Shown here one piece after another: positions 35,054 to 43,701 of a DNA stretch of 64,000 nt; position 1 is the stretch's first letter, and every line of letters begins with the position of its first letter. The DNA is taken from positions 1,860,001 to 1,924,000 of the forward strand of contig NZ_AP023354.1 in assembly GCF_018324685.1 (NCBI RefSeq), written 5' to 3'. The DNA is from Actinocatenispora sera. GTDB lineage: Bacteria > Actinomycetota > Actinomycetes > Mycobacteriales > Micromonosporaceae. Position numbers and translations under genes: made by a program. Below the pieces are notes generated by a model, which saw nothing but the letters and a program-made list of their open reading frames with translations, was not told the DNA's origin and searched no databases.

Positions 35054-36103
35054 GTGTACTCCTCGATCTCCGATGGCCTGATGGTGGCGGCGGTCCTCGG
35101 CTACATCGTGGCCATGGTCGGCTACGCCATCGAGTACGCCTTCGGGCGGCAGGGCGTGGTCGCCCGCATCGCCGCCCGCACGCCGCGGCAGGCGACGAAG
35201 GTACTCGTCGCCACCGACGGCACCGAGATCCCCGTGGTCGACGACGGCGAGGACGACGAGGCGGGGCACCGCCCGCCGGTGGACGCCGGCCGGGCCGCGA
35301 TGATCGGCCGGATCGCGCTGGGCGTGCAGACGGTCGCGGCCGCCGCGCACGCCGCCTGCCTGGTCTTCCGTTCGCTCGCGGCGCACCGGGTGCCGTGGGG
35401 CAACATGTACGAGTACGTGCTCACCGCGTGCTTCATCGCCACGGTGGCCTGGCTGGTCGTCGCGTACAAGCGGTCGTCGGTGCGGCACCTGGGGCTGTTC
35501 GTGTCGCTGGTGGTGGCGATCCTGCTCTGCCTCGACGCCGCGAAGCTGTACGCCACGGCGGGGCCGCTGGTGCCGGCGCTCAACTCGTACTGGCTGATCA
35601 TTCACGTCAGCGCGATGACGGTGGCGTCCGGGCTGTTCATGGTCGGGTTCGTGACCATGTCGCTGTACCTGATCCAGGAGCGCCGCGAGCATGCCCTCGC
35701 GGTGGAGGCCCGCGCCCGGCGGACCGACGGCGACGACTACGTGGAGCGGCCGCTGCGGTTCCCGCTGACGCTCGGCGAGCGGCTGCCGGCCGCGGAGAGC
35801 ATCGAACGGCTCGGCTTCCGGCTGCACGCGCTCGCGTTCCCGATCTGGACGTTCGCCATCATGTGCGGCGCGATCTGGGCCGAGCACGCCTGGGGCACCT
35901 ACTGGAACTGGGATCCCAAGGAGACCTGGTCGTTCATCGCCTGGGTGGTCTACGCGGCGTTCCTGCACGCCCGCGCCACCCCGAGCCTGCGCGGCCGCTG
36001 GTCCGGCTGGATCGCGATCGTCGGCTGGGCGGTCATGATGGTGAACCTGTTCGGAGTCAACTTCGTCGTCACCGGCCTGCACTCCTACGCCGGCGTCGGC
36101 TGA
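35054..36103 (+). CDS. ccsB: Cytochrome c biogenesis protein CcsA/ResC
   Basis: 349 aa with about eight hydrophobic segments. The heme-handling Trp-rich motif is WGTYWNWDPKETWSF, with conserved external His residues (IIHVSAMTVASG, GLHSYAGVG). It exports heme and presents it to apocytochrome together with ResB. A cytoplasmic insert of about 30 acidic residues follows the first segment. AGGAAAGGA precedes the GTG at 35054, five bp after the resB stop. Last gene of the hemL-to-ccs cluster; a hairpin follows. Confidence 0.93.
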   Translation: MYSSISDGLMVAAVLGYIVAMVGYAIEYAFGRQGVVARIAARTPRQATKVLVATDGTEIPVVDDGEDDEAGHRPPVDAGRAAMIGRIALGVQTVAAAAHAACLVFRSLAAHRVPWGNMYEYVLTACFIATVAWLVVAYKRSSVRHLGLFVSLVVAILLCLDAAKLYATAGPLVPALNSYWLIIHVSAMTVASGLFMVGFVTMSLYLIQERREHALAVEARARRTDGDDYVERPLRFPLTLGERLPAAESIERLGFRLHALAFPIWTFAIMCGAIWAEHAWGTYWNWDPKETWSFIAWVVYAAFLHARATPSLRGRWSGWIAIVGWAVMMVNLFGVNFVVTGLHSYAGVG

Positions 36104-36117
36104 TCCCGTACCACCGC

Positions 36118-36150
36118 GAAGGCCCGACGCTCGCCGAGCGCCGGGCCTTC
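36118..36150. terminator. Hairpin between convergent ccs operon and the 36.2-kb gene
   Basis: GAAGGCCCG pairs with CGGGCCTTC, and inside it CGCTC pairs with GAGCG. It begins 14 bp after the ResC stop and ends just before the stop of the convergent gene, so it could serve both. No T-run. Confidence 0.6.
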
Positions 36151-36155
36151 GCCGT

Positions 36156-36812
36156 TCAGTCGAAGACCTCGTCCAGCGTCGGCGCTGTGACGGCACGCCG
36201 CACCCAGCGCTTGAGCTGGTCGATGTCCCGGCACCGGATGATGCGGAACCAGGTCTTGTCGGTAACCTCCCAGCCCCGTGCGTCGAGCACCTCGCCGAAC
36301 GCCGTGGTGACACCATCGGCGCGGAGGCGGCGGGCGTAGTGGCTCTGATACTCGTACGTGCACTCGGACATGTGTGTCTCCCAGTGCTGACGTGCCCGCC
36401 TGGGCAGTGCCCTGAGCAGTAGCTCGGCGTAGTAGGCCGCGACATCGAGATCGGGTCGGTCGGACACGAAGGCCGTCACGCTCAGGCGAGTCGCAGGTCC
36501 GGGTACGGCGGTCGGCTCCTCGATCTCGTCGGGCGGTTCCTGCCGAGACGACGGGTCGCTCAGGTCGTTGGCGGGGTGGATGGTGAGGCCGTCGATGCGG
36601 GCGGTGCGCCAGGTCTCACCTTCGTGGCCGGGTTGACCGTGGTGGTCGGCGTCCCAGCCGAGGAGGCGGCAGCAGCCGGGTCGCTCCGGGTCCAGCTCGG
36701 CGGCAATCACCCGCCAGCGCCGGACCGGTTGGTCACCAGGGCGTAGCAGGGCCCGTTCGGTGATCCAGACGAGGTCACCGACGGCCGGCAGCCGGCCGGT
36801 CACCGCGGCCAT
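36156..36812 (-). CDS. Hypothetical protein, last gene of a three-gene operon
   Basis: 218 aa, not recognised. The N-terminal part (VGDLVWITERALLRPGDQP, WRVIAAELD, GWDADHHGQ) reads like a small beta-rich domain. A Pro/Glu linker follows, then a helical part (DVAAYYAELLLRALPRRARQ, YEYQSHYARRLRADGV). No signal peptide or membrane segment. GGAG lies 7 nt before the ATG at 36812, and the gene overlaps the preceding membrane-protein gene by 13 bp. Confidence 0.75.
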   Translation of the reverse strand: MAAVTGRLPAVGDLVWITERALLRPGDQPVRRWRVIAAELDPERPGCCRLLGWDADHHGQPGHEGETWRTARIDGLTIHPANDLSDPSSRQEPPDEIEEPTAVPGPATRLSVTAFVSDRPDLDVAAYYAELLLRALPRRARQHWETHMSECTYEYQSHYARRLRADGVTTAFGEVLDARGWEVTDKTWFRIIRCRDIDQLKRWVRRAVTAPTLDEVFD

Positions 36813-37087
36813 GACGGTGCTCCGGTCGGTGCGGGGCGCCGGGCCAGCCGGAGCGCCTGCTGGTACGGGTCCGCCGGCCGCAGCGTCTGTCCGTGCGGGC
36901 TGGCGGGGCGCACCGTCGGACGGTACGGGCGGGATCGGCGCCCGGTTGCCCGCACGGTGTACCGCGCCCGCCAGCGGCGCAGCGCGCGGCCCAGCGCCTC
37001 GATGACGACCACCGCGACACCAGCCACGGCTGGCAGCGCGAGCAGCACGGCGAGGGCGGCCAGGGCCGCCGCGGTCAGCGGACTCAC
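36800..37087 (-). CDS. Small single-span membrane protein
   Basis: 95 aa. One long hydrophobic segment (LTAAALAALAVLLALPAV) followed by a strongly basic, Pro-rich tail (RRWRARYTVRATGRRSR, HGQTLRPADPYQQAL), so the tail is probably cytoplasmic. The GTG at 37087 overlaps the stop of the upstream 37-codon gene (GTGA); other GTGs at 37093 and 37096 are possible. Function unknown. Confidence 0.6.
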   Translation of the reverse strand: MSPLTAAALAALAVLLALPAVAGVAVVVIEALGRALRRWRARYTVRATGRRSRPYRPTVRPASPHGQTLRPADPYQQALRLARRPAPTGAPSWPR

Positions 37088-37197
37088 CGCCACCACCCGG
37101 CCGGGTCATAGTCGTTGCGGCGCAACCGTTCCACCGCAGCCCGGTAACGGTCGGCTACCGTTCGCAACGCACGGACGGTACGGTGAACGAACTCCAT
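37084..37197 (-). CDS. Hypothetical 37-aa protein
   Basis: Too short for routine gene finders. The ATG at 37197 is preceded by TTGGAGAAACC. The product is basic and helical (HRTVRALRTVADRYRAAVE) and ends NDYDPAGWWR. Its TGA overlaps the GTG of the membrane protein (GTGA), the coupling seen throughout this genome, which is the main support. Function unknown. Confidence 0.5.
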   Translation of the reverse strand: MEFVHRTVRALRTVADRYRAAVERLRRNDYDPAGWWR

Positions 37198-37568
37198 CAC
37201 GGTTTCTCCAATCGGCTCGATGGGGTCCGGGCGTGGTGGATGCTTGCCGGCTCAACCGCGCCCAGTCGGGCCGGCCCTCTCCGGGTACGACGGAGAGGGA
37301 CCGGCTACCGGCCGGACGTTTGCGACGGGGGAGTCACCGGGTCCGGCCGGGTCGAGTGTCGTCACGCTTCGCAGTGGAATCCCTCGCGCAACGTCACACC
37401 GACGAGCGGACATTAGCGTGCTCAGGATGCTTGTACAACGTTCTACGGTGTCCGTTGTCTGAAATTCTTTGTATCTAGTTTTGTCGTATGTTGCGTAACC
37501 CAGGGTCGGTGTTGCATGGTGTGACTCTTGGGTTCCGTATGCGACACCTCATCCCTGCGGAGGTTGCG
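37198..37568. other. Divergent promoter region of the small-protein operon and the XRE gene
   Basis: 371 bp, clearly AT-richer than the rest of the window between about 37420 and 37560. Contains a TTGTACAA palindrome near 37430 and a cluster of TTTGTAT/TTTTGT motifs near 37465-37490. I could not fix a -35/-10 pair with confidence. It probably carries both divergent promoters and an operator for the XRE protein. Confidence 0.5.
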
Positions 37569-38426
37569 ATGACGGATGTCGGATCGGCGATTCCTCGGCG
37601 GCAGTTGGGCCGGCAGTTGCGTGCGCTGCGTGACGGTGCCGGCGTGACCGCCGATGAGCTGGCCGCCGAGCTCGGCTGGCACCGGTCCAAGGTGTGGCGG
37701 ATCGAGACCGGCCAGTCCCCGGTGGTGCGCTCCGACGTGCTGTCCCTGACCCAGGTCCTCAAGGCGTCCAGCGAGATGCGCGAGGTGCTGCTCGCGCTGT
37801 CCGCCGAATCCCGCAACAAGGGCTGGTGGCACAGCCGCGGCGACGCCATCCCCGACTGGTTCGAGATGTACGTCAGCTTCGAGACGGCCGCCGACCGGAT
37901 CCGGACGTATGCGTCCGACGCACTGCCCGGGCTGCTGCAGACCGCTGACTACGCGCGGGCCGTTTACCGGGCGGCCTCGGAGGACTCGGACGAGGAAGTC
38001 GAACGTCGGGTGCAACTGCGGATCGATCGGCAGTCACTGCTGACCCGAGAGTCGCCGAGCGCGCCCCGGTTCGACGTCATCATCAACGAATCGCTGCTGC
38101 GGTCGGCATTCGGTGGCGCGGCGGTGATGCGTCGCCAGCTGGCGCAGCTGATCCTGTGGACCGACTTGCCCAACGTGACGATCAGGGTGTTGCCGTTCGC
38201 CGCCGGTGCACACGCCGGAACCGAGGGGACGTTCGTTCTGCTGAGCTTCCCGGAAGCCTTCGCCGAGCCGGATCTCGTCTACGTCGAGGGCGCTACCGGA
38301 GCGCTCTACCTGGATAAACCGAAGGAACTGGCGCGCTATGGATTCATCATGCGCGACCTCACCACGCGTTCCCTCGACCCGGAGCGGTCCCGGGAATTCA
38401 TCGAAGCGACGGCGAAGGAGTGGTAG
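37569..38426 (+). CDS. XRE-family regulator with DUF5753 domain
   Basis: 285 aa. Helix-turn-helix near 12-70 (LRALRDGAGVTADELAAELG, WHRSKVWRIETGQSPV). From about 85 a DUF5753-type domain with LPGLLQTADYARAVY, RVQLRIDRQSLLTRE and the end motif PERSREFIEATAKEW. CGGAGG lies 6 nt before the ATG. Such genes are amplified in filamentous actinomycetes and are almost always followed by a DUF397 gene (here 3 bp downstream). They have been compared with antitoxin/anti-sigma-like pairs controlling development, but the biochemical role is not settled. Confidence 0.92.
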   Translation: MTDVGSAIPRRQLGRQLRALRDGAGVTADELAAELGWHRSKVWRIETGQSPVVRSDVLSLTQVLKASSEMREVLLALSAESRNKGWWHSRGDAIPDWFEMYVSFETAADRIRTYASDALPGLLQTADYARAVYRAASEDSDEEVERRVQLRIDRQSLLTRESPSAPRFDVIINESLLRSAFGGAAVMRRQLAQLILWTDLPNVTIRVLPFAAGAHAGTEGTFVLLSFPEAFAEPDLVYVEGATGALYLDKPKELARYGFIMRDLTTRSLDPERSREFIEATAKEW

Positions 38427-38429
38427 CGG

Positions 38430-38621
38430 ATGGAGCTGCGAGACGCGCGGTGGCGAAAGTCGAGCCGATCCGGCGGCAGCGGCGGCAACTGCGTCGAGGT
38501 GGCCGGGAATCTCACGGGTGTGGTGGCGGTACGCGACAGCAAGGACCCGTCCGGCCCCGCTCTGCTGGTGACCCCGACAGCCTGGTCCGCCTTTACCAGC
38601 ACGCTCAAAGCTGACCGCTGA
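38430..38621 (+). CDS. DUF397 domain protein
   Basis: 63 aa. Typical DUF397: WRKSSRSGGSGGNCVEVA, then VAVRDSKDPSGPALLVTP and a final WSAFTS. Lies 3 bp after the XRE/DUF5753 gene and ends just before a perfect 17-bp hairpin. Probable interaction partner of the regulator by analogy with the WhiJ-type pairs. Confidence 0.92.
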   Translation: MELRDARWRKSSRSGGSGGNCVEVAGNLTGVVAVRDSKDPSGPALLVTPTAWSAFTSTLKADR

Positions 38622-38658
38622 CATGTGCGGCCCCGGTCGATGACCGGGGCCGCACATG
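38622..38658 (+). terminator. Perfect 17-bp hairpin after DUF397
   Basis: CATGTGCGGCCCCGGTC, 3-nt loop (GAT), and the exact reverse complement (38642-38658). Starts one base after the DUF397 stop. No T-run follows. Confidence 0.7.
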
Positions 38659-38923
38659 GCGCCGTACCCGGTAGGCGGCCGGGGTGAGTTGTGAAGGCGC
38701 CCCGGTCTGGCTGACCGGAGCGCCGGAGTGGTGCGGTGCGTGGTCGGTGGGGACGCCCGTGTCCTCCTTGGCTCAGGATCTTCGCCGGCAACCGAAAGAC
38801 ATCGTGTGCCGGCACCGGTGTACCGCGGACGGCGGCGGGGCGAGGTTCCGCCGAAGACGCGCGCCGAGCCGCCCGCCGCATATCGGTCGTGCTGCCGGGC
38901 CGGCGCGACTACGGTCACCGTTC
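38659..38923. other. Gap between the DUF397 hairpin and the CPT-like gene
   Basis: 265 bp (302 with the hairpin). Open frames exist but no start or product is convincing. A TACGGT hexamer at 38910-38915 lies 8 nt before the GTG of the next gene and may be its -10. Confidence 0.5.
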
Positions 38924-39448
38924 GTGGACGTGATCTTCCTGAACGGTGGCTCCAGCTCGGGGAAGTCGACCATCGCCCGGGCGGTGCAGGCGCTGTTGCC
39001 GGAGCCATGGTTGGCCTTCGGCGTGGACACGTTCGTCGCGGCGTTGCCGGAAACCGGCGGGGGCATCGAGTTCGGCCCGGACGGCGAGATCGTGGTGGGC
39101 CCCGAATTCCGCCGGTTGGAGGAGTTCTGGATGGCGGGCCTCGCCGCGATGGCGGCGGCCGGCGCGCACCTGATCGTCGACGAGGTACTGCTGTCCGGCG
39201 GCGCCGGGCAGGACCGGTGGCGCTCGGCGCTGGCCGGCCTCGATGTGCTGTGGGTGGGGGTACGGTGCGATCCCGTCGTCGCCGCGGCCCGGGAGGCGGC
39301 GCGCGGCGACCGGATCGGCGGGATGGCCGCCGACCAGGCTCGCCGGGTGCACGCGGGGATGGCCTACGACCTGGTCGTCGACACCACCGCCACGGACCCG
39401 GACGCGTGCGCTCGGCACGTCGTCGCCGCGCTGAAATCGGCCAGCTGA
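38924..39448 (+). CDS. Chloramphenicol phosphotransferase-like kinase
   Basis: 174-aa P-loop kinase. Walker A IFLNGGSSSGKSTIARAVQ, then the family pattern WLAFGVDTFVAALPE and HLIVDEVLLSG, and the Arg-rich lid region AAREAARGDRIGG. The family includes chloramphenicol 3-O-phosphotransferase, but many members probably phosphorylate other small molecules, so resistance cannot be claimed. GTG codons at 38924 and 38930 both fit; TACGGT upstream suggests a leaderless or nearly leaderless mRNA. Confidence 0.8.
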   Translation: MDVIFLNGGSSSGKSTIARAVQALLPEPWLAFGVDTFVAALPETGGGIEFGPDGEIVVGPEFRRLEEFWMAGLAAMAAAGAHLIVDEVLLSGGAGQDRWRSALAGLDVLWVGVRCDPVVAAAREAARGDRIGGMAADQARRVHAGMAYDLVVDTTATDPDACARHVVAALKSAS

Positions 39449-39546
39449 GCAGCATCGGATGACAGAGCGCATCGGCGGGCTGAGCGGCATCGGACGGCTG
39501 AGCGCATCGGACGACTGAGCGCATCGGCCGGCTGAGCACCCTCGCC
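39443..39546. repeat. 17-18-bp tandem repeat, about six degenerate copies
   Basis: Units of the type GGCTGAGCGCATCGGAC run from the end of the kinase gene into the intergenic space. The kinase stop codon is in the first unit. Confidence 0.8.
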
Positions 39547-39672
39547 TCGGCTGGTCCGGCACGGTTACTGCCGTGCCGCGTGCGCGCCCACCGCCAGCGC
39601 TCCTGCGCGGCCCGCCGCTGTTTCCGTGCGCTGGCCGCTGCGGGGAGCCGGGCGTGGCCGCGGGACCGCTGG

Positions 39673-39978
39673 TCAGAAATCGCGGGCGGTCTCGGTGGGG
39701 ATCGCGGGATTCAGCCGGCGCAGGTGCACCCGGCGCGCCAGCCGGATCACCGGGCGGATCAGCATCTCGACGCTGCCGATGACGAACAGCCAGATCGCCA
39801 GGTGTTCGTGCGCGGGGTAGAAGAACAGCACGCTGCCGACGAGGAACCAGCCGCCGGTCAGGATGTCGTTGAGGATGCTGACCACCTCGTACCGCTGCCG
39901 GATGATCAGCTCTTCCCGGCCGATGTGCAGCACCAGCGGCGGCTTGCGGTCTCCGCTGGTGTCCGGGTTGGTCGACAC
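39673..39978 (-). CDS. YrhK-like membrane protein
   Basis: 101 aa. IRQRYEVVSILNDILTGGWF is the YrhK signature, followed by two hydrophobic stretches (LVGSVLFFYPA, LAIWLFVIGSVEMLI) and a basic tail. Probably an inner-membrane protein of unknown function. It is 16 bp downstream of a methyltransferase-like gene on the same strand. Confidence 0.85.
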   Translation of the reverse strand: MSTNPDTSGDRKPPLVLHIGREELIIRQRYEVVSILNDILTGGWFLVGSVLFFYPAHEHLAIWLFVIGSVEMLIRPVIRLARRVHLRRLNPAIPTETARDF

Positions 39979-39994
39979 GTTGGCTCCTCCTCGG

Positions 39995-40849
39995 TCAGCG
40001 GGCGGGATTCGGGGCGACGGCGGGCCAGGCGACGGTGAGCTCGCCGCGGCGCCAGCGGTCCGGCTCCCGCTCGATCGGCCAGCCGGCCGCCCGGGTCGCG
40101 GTCACCGCCGCCGCGAACCGCTGCCGTACCCCGAAATCGGCGTACGGCGCGGCATTCCGCCAGCTGTCGTCCAACGTGGACAGGAAGGCGTGTACCGGCT
40201 CGCCCGGCACGTTGCGGTGGATCAGCGCCTTCGGCAGCCGCTCCGCGAACGTCGCCGGACTGTCCAGAGTGGACAGTTTGGCGGCCAGGGTGAGGCCGGC
40301 CGGCCCGGCGTCGGTCAGTGTCACCCAGCAGGCCAGCCGGCCCAGCTCGTCGCAGGTACCGTCGATCGCGGCACCCCCGGCCGCGAGCCCGTGCCGCAGT
40401 GCCGTCCAGGCCGCCGGCACCTCGCCCTCCGCGTACTGGCGGAGCACGTTCAACGCGCGCACCAGCACCGGCCGCAGCCCGGCCAGCTCGAAACCGCCGC
40501 GCCGGAACTCGACCCGTGGCGGGTCGGCCGTCGGTGCCGCGGCGGAGACCCGGGCCGGGTCGATCTCCAGCCCGACCACCCGGACCGCCGGCGCCACGGT
40601 GCGCAGCCGGGCGGCGAGTTCCAGCGTGGTCACCGGGGACGCGCCGTACCCGAGGTCGACCACCAGCGGGTCGGCGGCGTCGCGCAACAGCCGGCCGTAC
40701 CGGTGCGCGAGGTACCGGTCGACCCGGCGCAGCCGGTTCGGGTTGGTGGTGCCGCGGGTGATCGCCCCGAACGGCCGCCGCGCCGGCACGTCAGCCGCCC
40801 GGCAGCCCGGCGAGGCAGCTCGGGACCGGCCGTACCGGGGCCCGTGCAC
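39995..40849 (-). CDS. Class I SAM-dependent methyltransferase-like protein
   Basis: 284 aa. Motif I reads VVDLGYGASPVTTLELAARL, followed by VRVVGLEIDPARV, as in SAM-binding folds; the rest is divergent. The substrate is not predictable. The GTG at 40849 lies 10 bp downstream of the SDR gene, so SDR, methyltransferase and YrhK genes are probably co-transcribed. Residues 1-30 look unstructured, so a later start is possible. Confidence 0.72.
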   Translation of the reverse strand: MHGPRYGRSRAASPGCRAADVPARRPFGAITRGTTNPNRLRRVDRYLAHRYGRLLRDAADPLVVDLGYGASPVTTLELAARLRTVAPAVRVVGLEIDPARVSAAAPTADPPRVEFRRGGFELAGLRPVLVRALNVLRQYAEGEVPAAWTALRHGLAAGGAAIDGTCDELGRLACWVTLTDAGPAGLTLAAKLSTLDSPATFAERLPKALIHRNVPGEPVHAFLSTLDDSWRNAAPYADFGVRQRFAAAVTATRAAGWPIEREPDRWRRGELTVAWPAVAPNPAR

Positions 40850-40858
40850 CCGGCATCA

Positions 40859-41626
40859 TCAGCCGATCTTGCCCTTGATCACCTTGTGCTGGGCGGCCTG
40901 CGCGAGCGGGCGCACCACCAGGCGGTCGATGTTGACGTGCTGCGGCAGCTCGACCGACCAGCGCACGCACTCGGCGACGTCGTCGGCGGTCAGCGGTTCG
41001 GCGACCCCGTCGTACACCCGGGCGGCGCGGTCGGCGTCGCCGTGGAAGCGGGTCAGCGAGAACTCCTCGGTGGCCACCATGCCCGGCGCGATCTCGACCA
41101 CCCGTACCGGCCGGCCGGCGAGTTCGAGCCGCAGCGTCTCGGCGACCGCCTGCTCGGCGTGCTTGGCCGCGGTGTAGCCGGCGCCGCCCTCGTACACCCC
41201 GTACGCGGCGGTGGAGGTGATCATGACGATGGTGCCGCGGTGGCTGGCGACCAGCTGCGGCAGCAGTGCGGCGGTCACCCGCTGGGTGCCGACCACGTTG
41301 ACCCGCCACATGGTGTCCCAGTCGGCCAGGTCGGCGGACTCGACCGGTTCCAGCCCGTAGGCCCCGCCGGCGTTGTTGACCAGCACCCGCAGCTCGCCGG
41401 GCAGCTCCGACACCGTGTCGGCGAGCGCCGCCACCTGCGCCGCGTCGGTGATGTCGCAGGTCACCGCGGTGCCGTCGAGCTCGGCGGCCAGCGCGGTGAT
41501 CCGGCCGGCCCGGCGTGCCGCCGCGACCACGTGGTACCCGGCGGCCGCCAGCTGCCGGGCGCTCGCCGCGCCGATCCCGCTGGACGCGCCGGTCACGACG
41601 GCCAGCGGACGGTTCGTGTCAGCCAT
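40859..41626 (-). CDS. Short-chain dehydrogenase/reductase
   Basis: 255-aa classical SDR. Cofactor motif VVTGASSGIGAASA, NNAGGAYG, catalytic Ser-Tyr-Lys as ITSTAAYG and YTAAKHAEQ, and IAPGMVATEEF. The ATG at 41626 (MADTNRPLAVVTG) fits the family start better than one 8 codons upstream. The substrate is unknown. Divergent from mshA with a 104-bp gap. Confidence 0.9.
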   Translation of the reverse strand: MADTNRPLAVVTGASSGIGAASARQLAAAGYHVVAAARRAGRITALAAELDGTAVTCDITDAAQVAALADTVSELPGELRVLVNNAGGAYGLEPVESADLADWDTMWRVNVVGTQRVTAALLPQLVASHRGTIVMITSTAAYGVYEGGAGYTAAKHAEQAVAETLRLELAGRPVRVVEIAPGMVATEEFSLTRFHGDADRAARVYDGVAEPLTADDVAECVRWSVELPQHVNIDRLVVRPLAQAAQHKVIKGKIG

Positions 41627-41730
41627 GATCCCGATCCTGCCATGCGACATCCGTCACTGACGGGGCCGGGTAGTTCGGTGATTGTCGTATCACCAGGCAA
41701 AGATGGGTACGGGGGAGCGAAGGAGGACTG

Positions 41731-43083
41731 ATGGTCTCGCGCGGCACCCCGAACATGCACCTGTGCGCCGGGCCGGGCCGGGCGGACGTGGACCGCCCGC
41801 ACCGGATCGCCCTGCTGTCCATGCACACCTCACCGCTGCACCAACCGGGCACCGGAGACTCCGGTGGCATGAACGTGTACATCGTGCAGGCGGCGAAGCG
41901 GCTCGCCGCCCGGGGGATCGCGGTCGACATCTTCACCCGGGCCACCACGAGCAGCGAGCCGCCGGTCGCGCAGCTCACCGACGGGGTGCGGGTGCGGCAC
42001 GTGCCGGCCGGGCCGTACGAGGGGCTGACCAAGACCGACCTGCCCGCCCAGCTGTGCGCGTTCACCGCCGGCATCCTGCGGGCCGAGGCCGCCCGCCCGG
42101 CGGGCTGGTACGACCTGGTGCACTCGCACTACTGGCTGTCCGGGCAGGCCGGCTACCTGGTCGCCGACCGCTGGGGGGTGCCGCTGGTGCACACCGCGCA
42201 CACCCTGGGCCGGGTCAAGAACGCGCAGCTCGCCGACGGCGACCAGGCCGAGCCGGCGACCCGGATCATCGGCGAGGACCAGGTGGTCGCCGAATCCGAC
42301 CGGATGGTCGCCAACACCGCCGCCGAGGCCGACGACCTGATCAAGCGGTACGGCGCGGCGCCGGACCGGGTGTCGGTCGTGCTGCCCGGCGTCGACCTGG
42401 AGTGCTTCACCCCGGGCGACCGGTTCACCGCGTCCGGCCCGGACACCACCGCCGACCTGCGCCGCCGGCACGACCTGCCCACCGATGCGTTGATCGTGCT
42501 GTTCGTCGGTCGGATCCAGCCGCTCAAGGCGCCGGACGTGCTGCTGCACGCGCTGGCCCGGCTGCGCGACCGGGAGGCCGCGCTGGGCCGGCCGGTGGTG
42601 GCCGTGATCGCCGGTGGGGCCAGCGGCAGCGCGACCGCGCGGCCCGACTACCTGCACGGGATGGCCGCCGAGCTGGGGGTCACCGACCGGGTCCGGTTCC
42701 TGCCGGCGCAGCCCGGCGCCCGGCTGGCCGAGCTGTACCGGTGCGCCGACCTGGTCTGCGTGCCGAGCCACAACGAGTCGTTCGGGCTGGTCGCGCTGGA
42801 GGCCCAGGCCTGCGGTACCCCGGTGGTCGCGGCCGCGGTCGGCGGCCTGACCACCGCGGTCCGGCACGGTGCGACCGGCGTACTGGTCGACGGGCACGAA
42901 CCGGGGCGCTGGGCGACCGTGCTGGGCGACCTGCTCGCCGCGCCGGCCCGCCGGGCCGCGCTGGCGGTCGCCGGCGTCGAGCACGCCGGGCACTTCTCCT
43001 GGGACCGCACCGCGGACGGCCTGTTCGACGTCTACACCGACGCGATCGGCGAGAACCGCCGCCGCACCCGGGCCTGCGCCTGA
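41731..43083 (+). CDS. mshA: D-inositol-3-phosphate glycosyltransferase (mycothiol synthesis)
   Basis: First step of mycothiol synthesis: transfers N-acetylglucosamine from UDP-GlcNAc to 1L-myo-inositol-1-phosphate. 450-aa GT-B fold (GT4). The N-terminal domain has [14 protein letters not shown] and [18 protein letters not shown]. The C-terminal domain has [34 protein letters not shown] and [22 protein letters not shown] is an excellent ribosome site before the ATG. Fits with the mycothiol-dependent dehydrogenase at 25.3 kb. Confidence 0.96.
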   Translation: MVSRGTPNMHLCAGPGRADVDRPHRIALLSMHTSPLHQPGTGDSGGMNVYIVQAAKRLAARGIAVDIFTRATTSSEPPVAQLTDGVRVRHVPAGPYEGLTKTDLPAQLCAFTAGILRAEAARPAGWYDLVHSHYWLSGQAGYLVADRWGVPLVHTAHTLGRVKNAQLADGDQAEPATRIIGEDQVVAESDRMVANTAAEADDLIKRYGAAPDRVSVVLPGVDLECFTPGDRFTASGPDTTADLRRRHDLPTDALIVLFVGRIQPLKAPDVLLHALARLRDREAALGRPVVAVIAGGASGSATARPDYLHGMAAELGVTDRVRFLPAQPGARLAELYRCADLVCVPSHNESFGLVALEAQACGTPVVAAAVGGLTTAVRHGATGVLVDGHEPGRWATVLGDLLAAPARRAALAVAGVEHAGHFSWDRTADGLFDVYTDAIGENRRRTRACA

Positions 43084-43145
43084 CCGCCAGGCCCGTACCG
43101 CCGGGCCCGCGCCCACCCGGCACCCCGGCGTGCTGTTATGGCGGG

Positions 43146-43646
43146 ATGACGGACGCCGAGATCACCGAGCTGATCGAGCAGAGCCTGGCCGCCGCGGAGC
43201 TGGACTGGGAGCGTACCGGCGAGGCCAGCTACGCGGTGACGCTGCCGGGCACGCACAAGCTGAAGACCACCTGCAACCTGATCGTCGGCCAGCACACGCT
43301 GCGCATCGAGGCGTTCGTGATGCGGCAGCCGGACGAGAACCGCGAGCAGCTCTGGGCGTACCTGCTGCGCCGCAACGCCCGGATGTACGCGGTGTCGTTC
43401 GCCATCGACACCGTCGGCGACGTGTACCTGATGGGCCGGGTACCGCTGGCCGCGGTCACCGCCGACGAGCTGGACCGGCTGCTCGGTTCGGTGCTGACCT
43501 ACGCGGACGAGAGCTTCGACGAGATGCTGGAGATCGGCTTCGGCTCGGCGATCCGGCGCGAATGGGAGTGGCGGGTCAAGCGCGGCGAGTCGCTCGCCAA
43601 CCTGCGCGCCTTCGCGCACTTCGCCGACCCCACCCGGCAACGCTGA
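43146..43646 (+). CDS. YbjN-domain protein
   Basis: 166 aa. YbjN/type III secretion chaperone-like fold: TLPGTHKLKTTCNLIVGQ, YLLRRNARMYAVSFAID and the tail LTYADESFDEMLEIGFGS. This gene is conserved next to mshA in many actinobacteria, including mycobacteria. No enzymatic motif; role unknown. Confidence 0.9.
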   Translation: MTDAEITELIEQSLAAAELDWERTGEASYAVTLPGTHKLKTTCNLIVGQHTLRIEAFVMRQPDENREQLWAYLLRRNARMYAVSFAIDTVGDVYLMGRVPLAAVTADELDRLLGSVLTYADESFDEMLEIGFGSAIRREWEWRVKRGESLANLRAFAHFADPTRQR

Positions 43647-43701
43647 CCGCCCGGCCGCCGCGGTACCGGCCTGCCGGGCGATGATCAACCGGGGCCAGGC
43701 G

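Noticed and set aside
38684-38923. 80-residue N-terminal extension of the CPT-like kinase
   Set aside because: Family members start within a few residues of the P-loop (IFLNGGSSSGKS); the extension is Arg/Pro-rich without similarity to the family.
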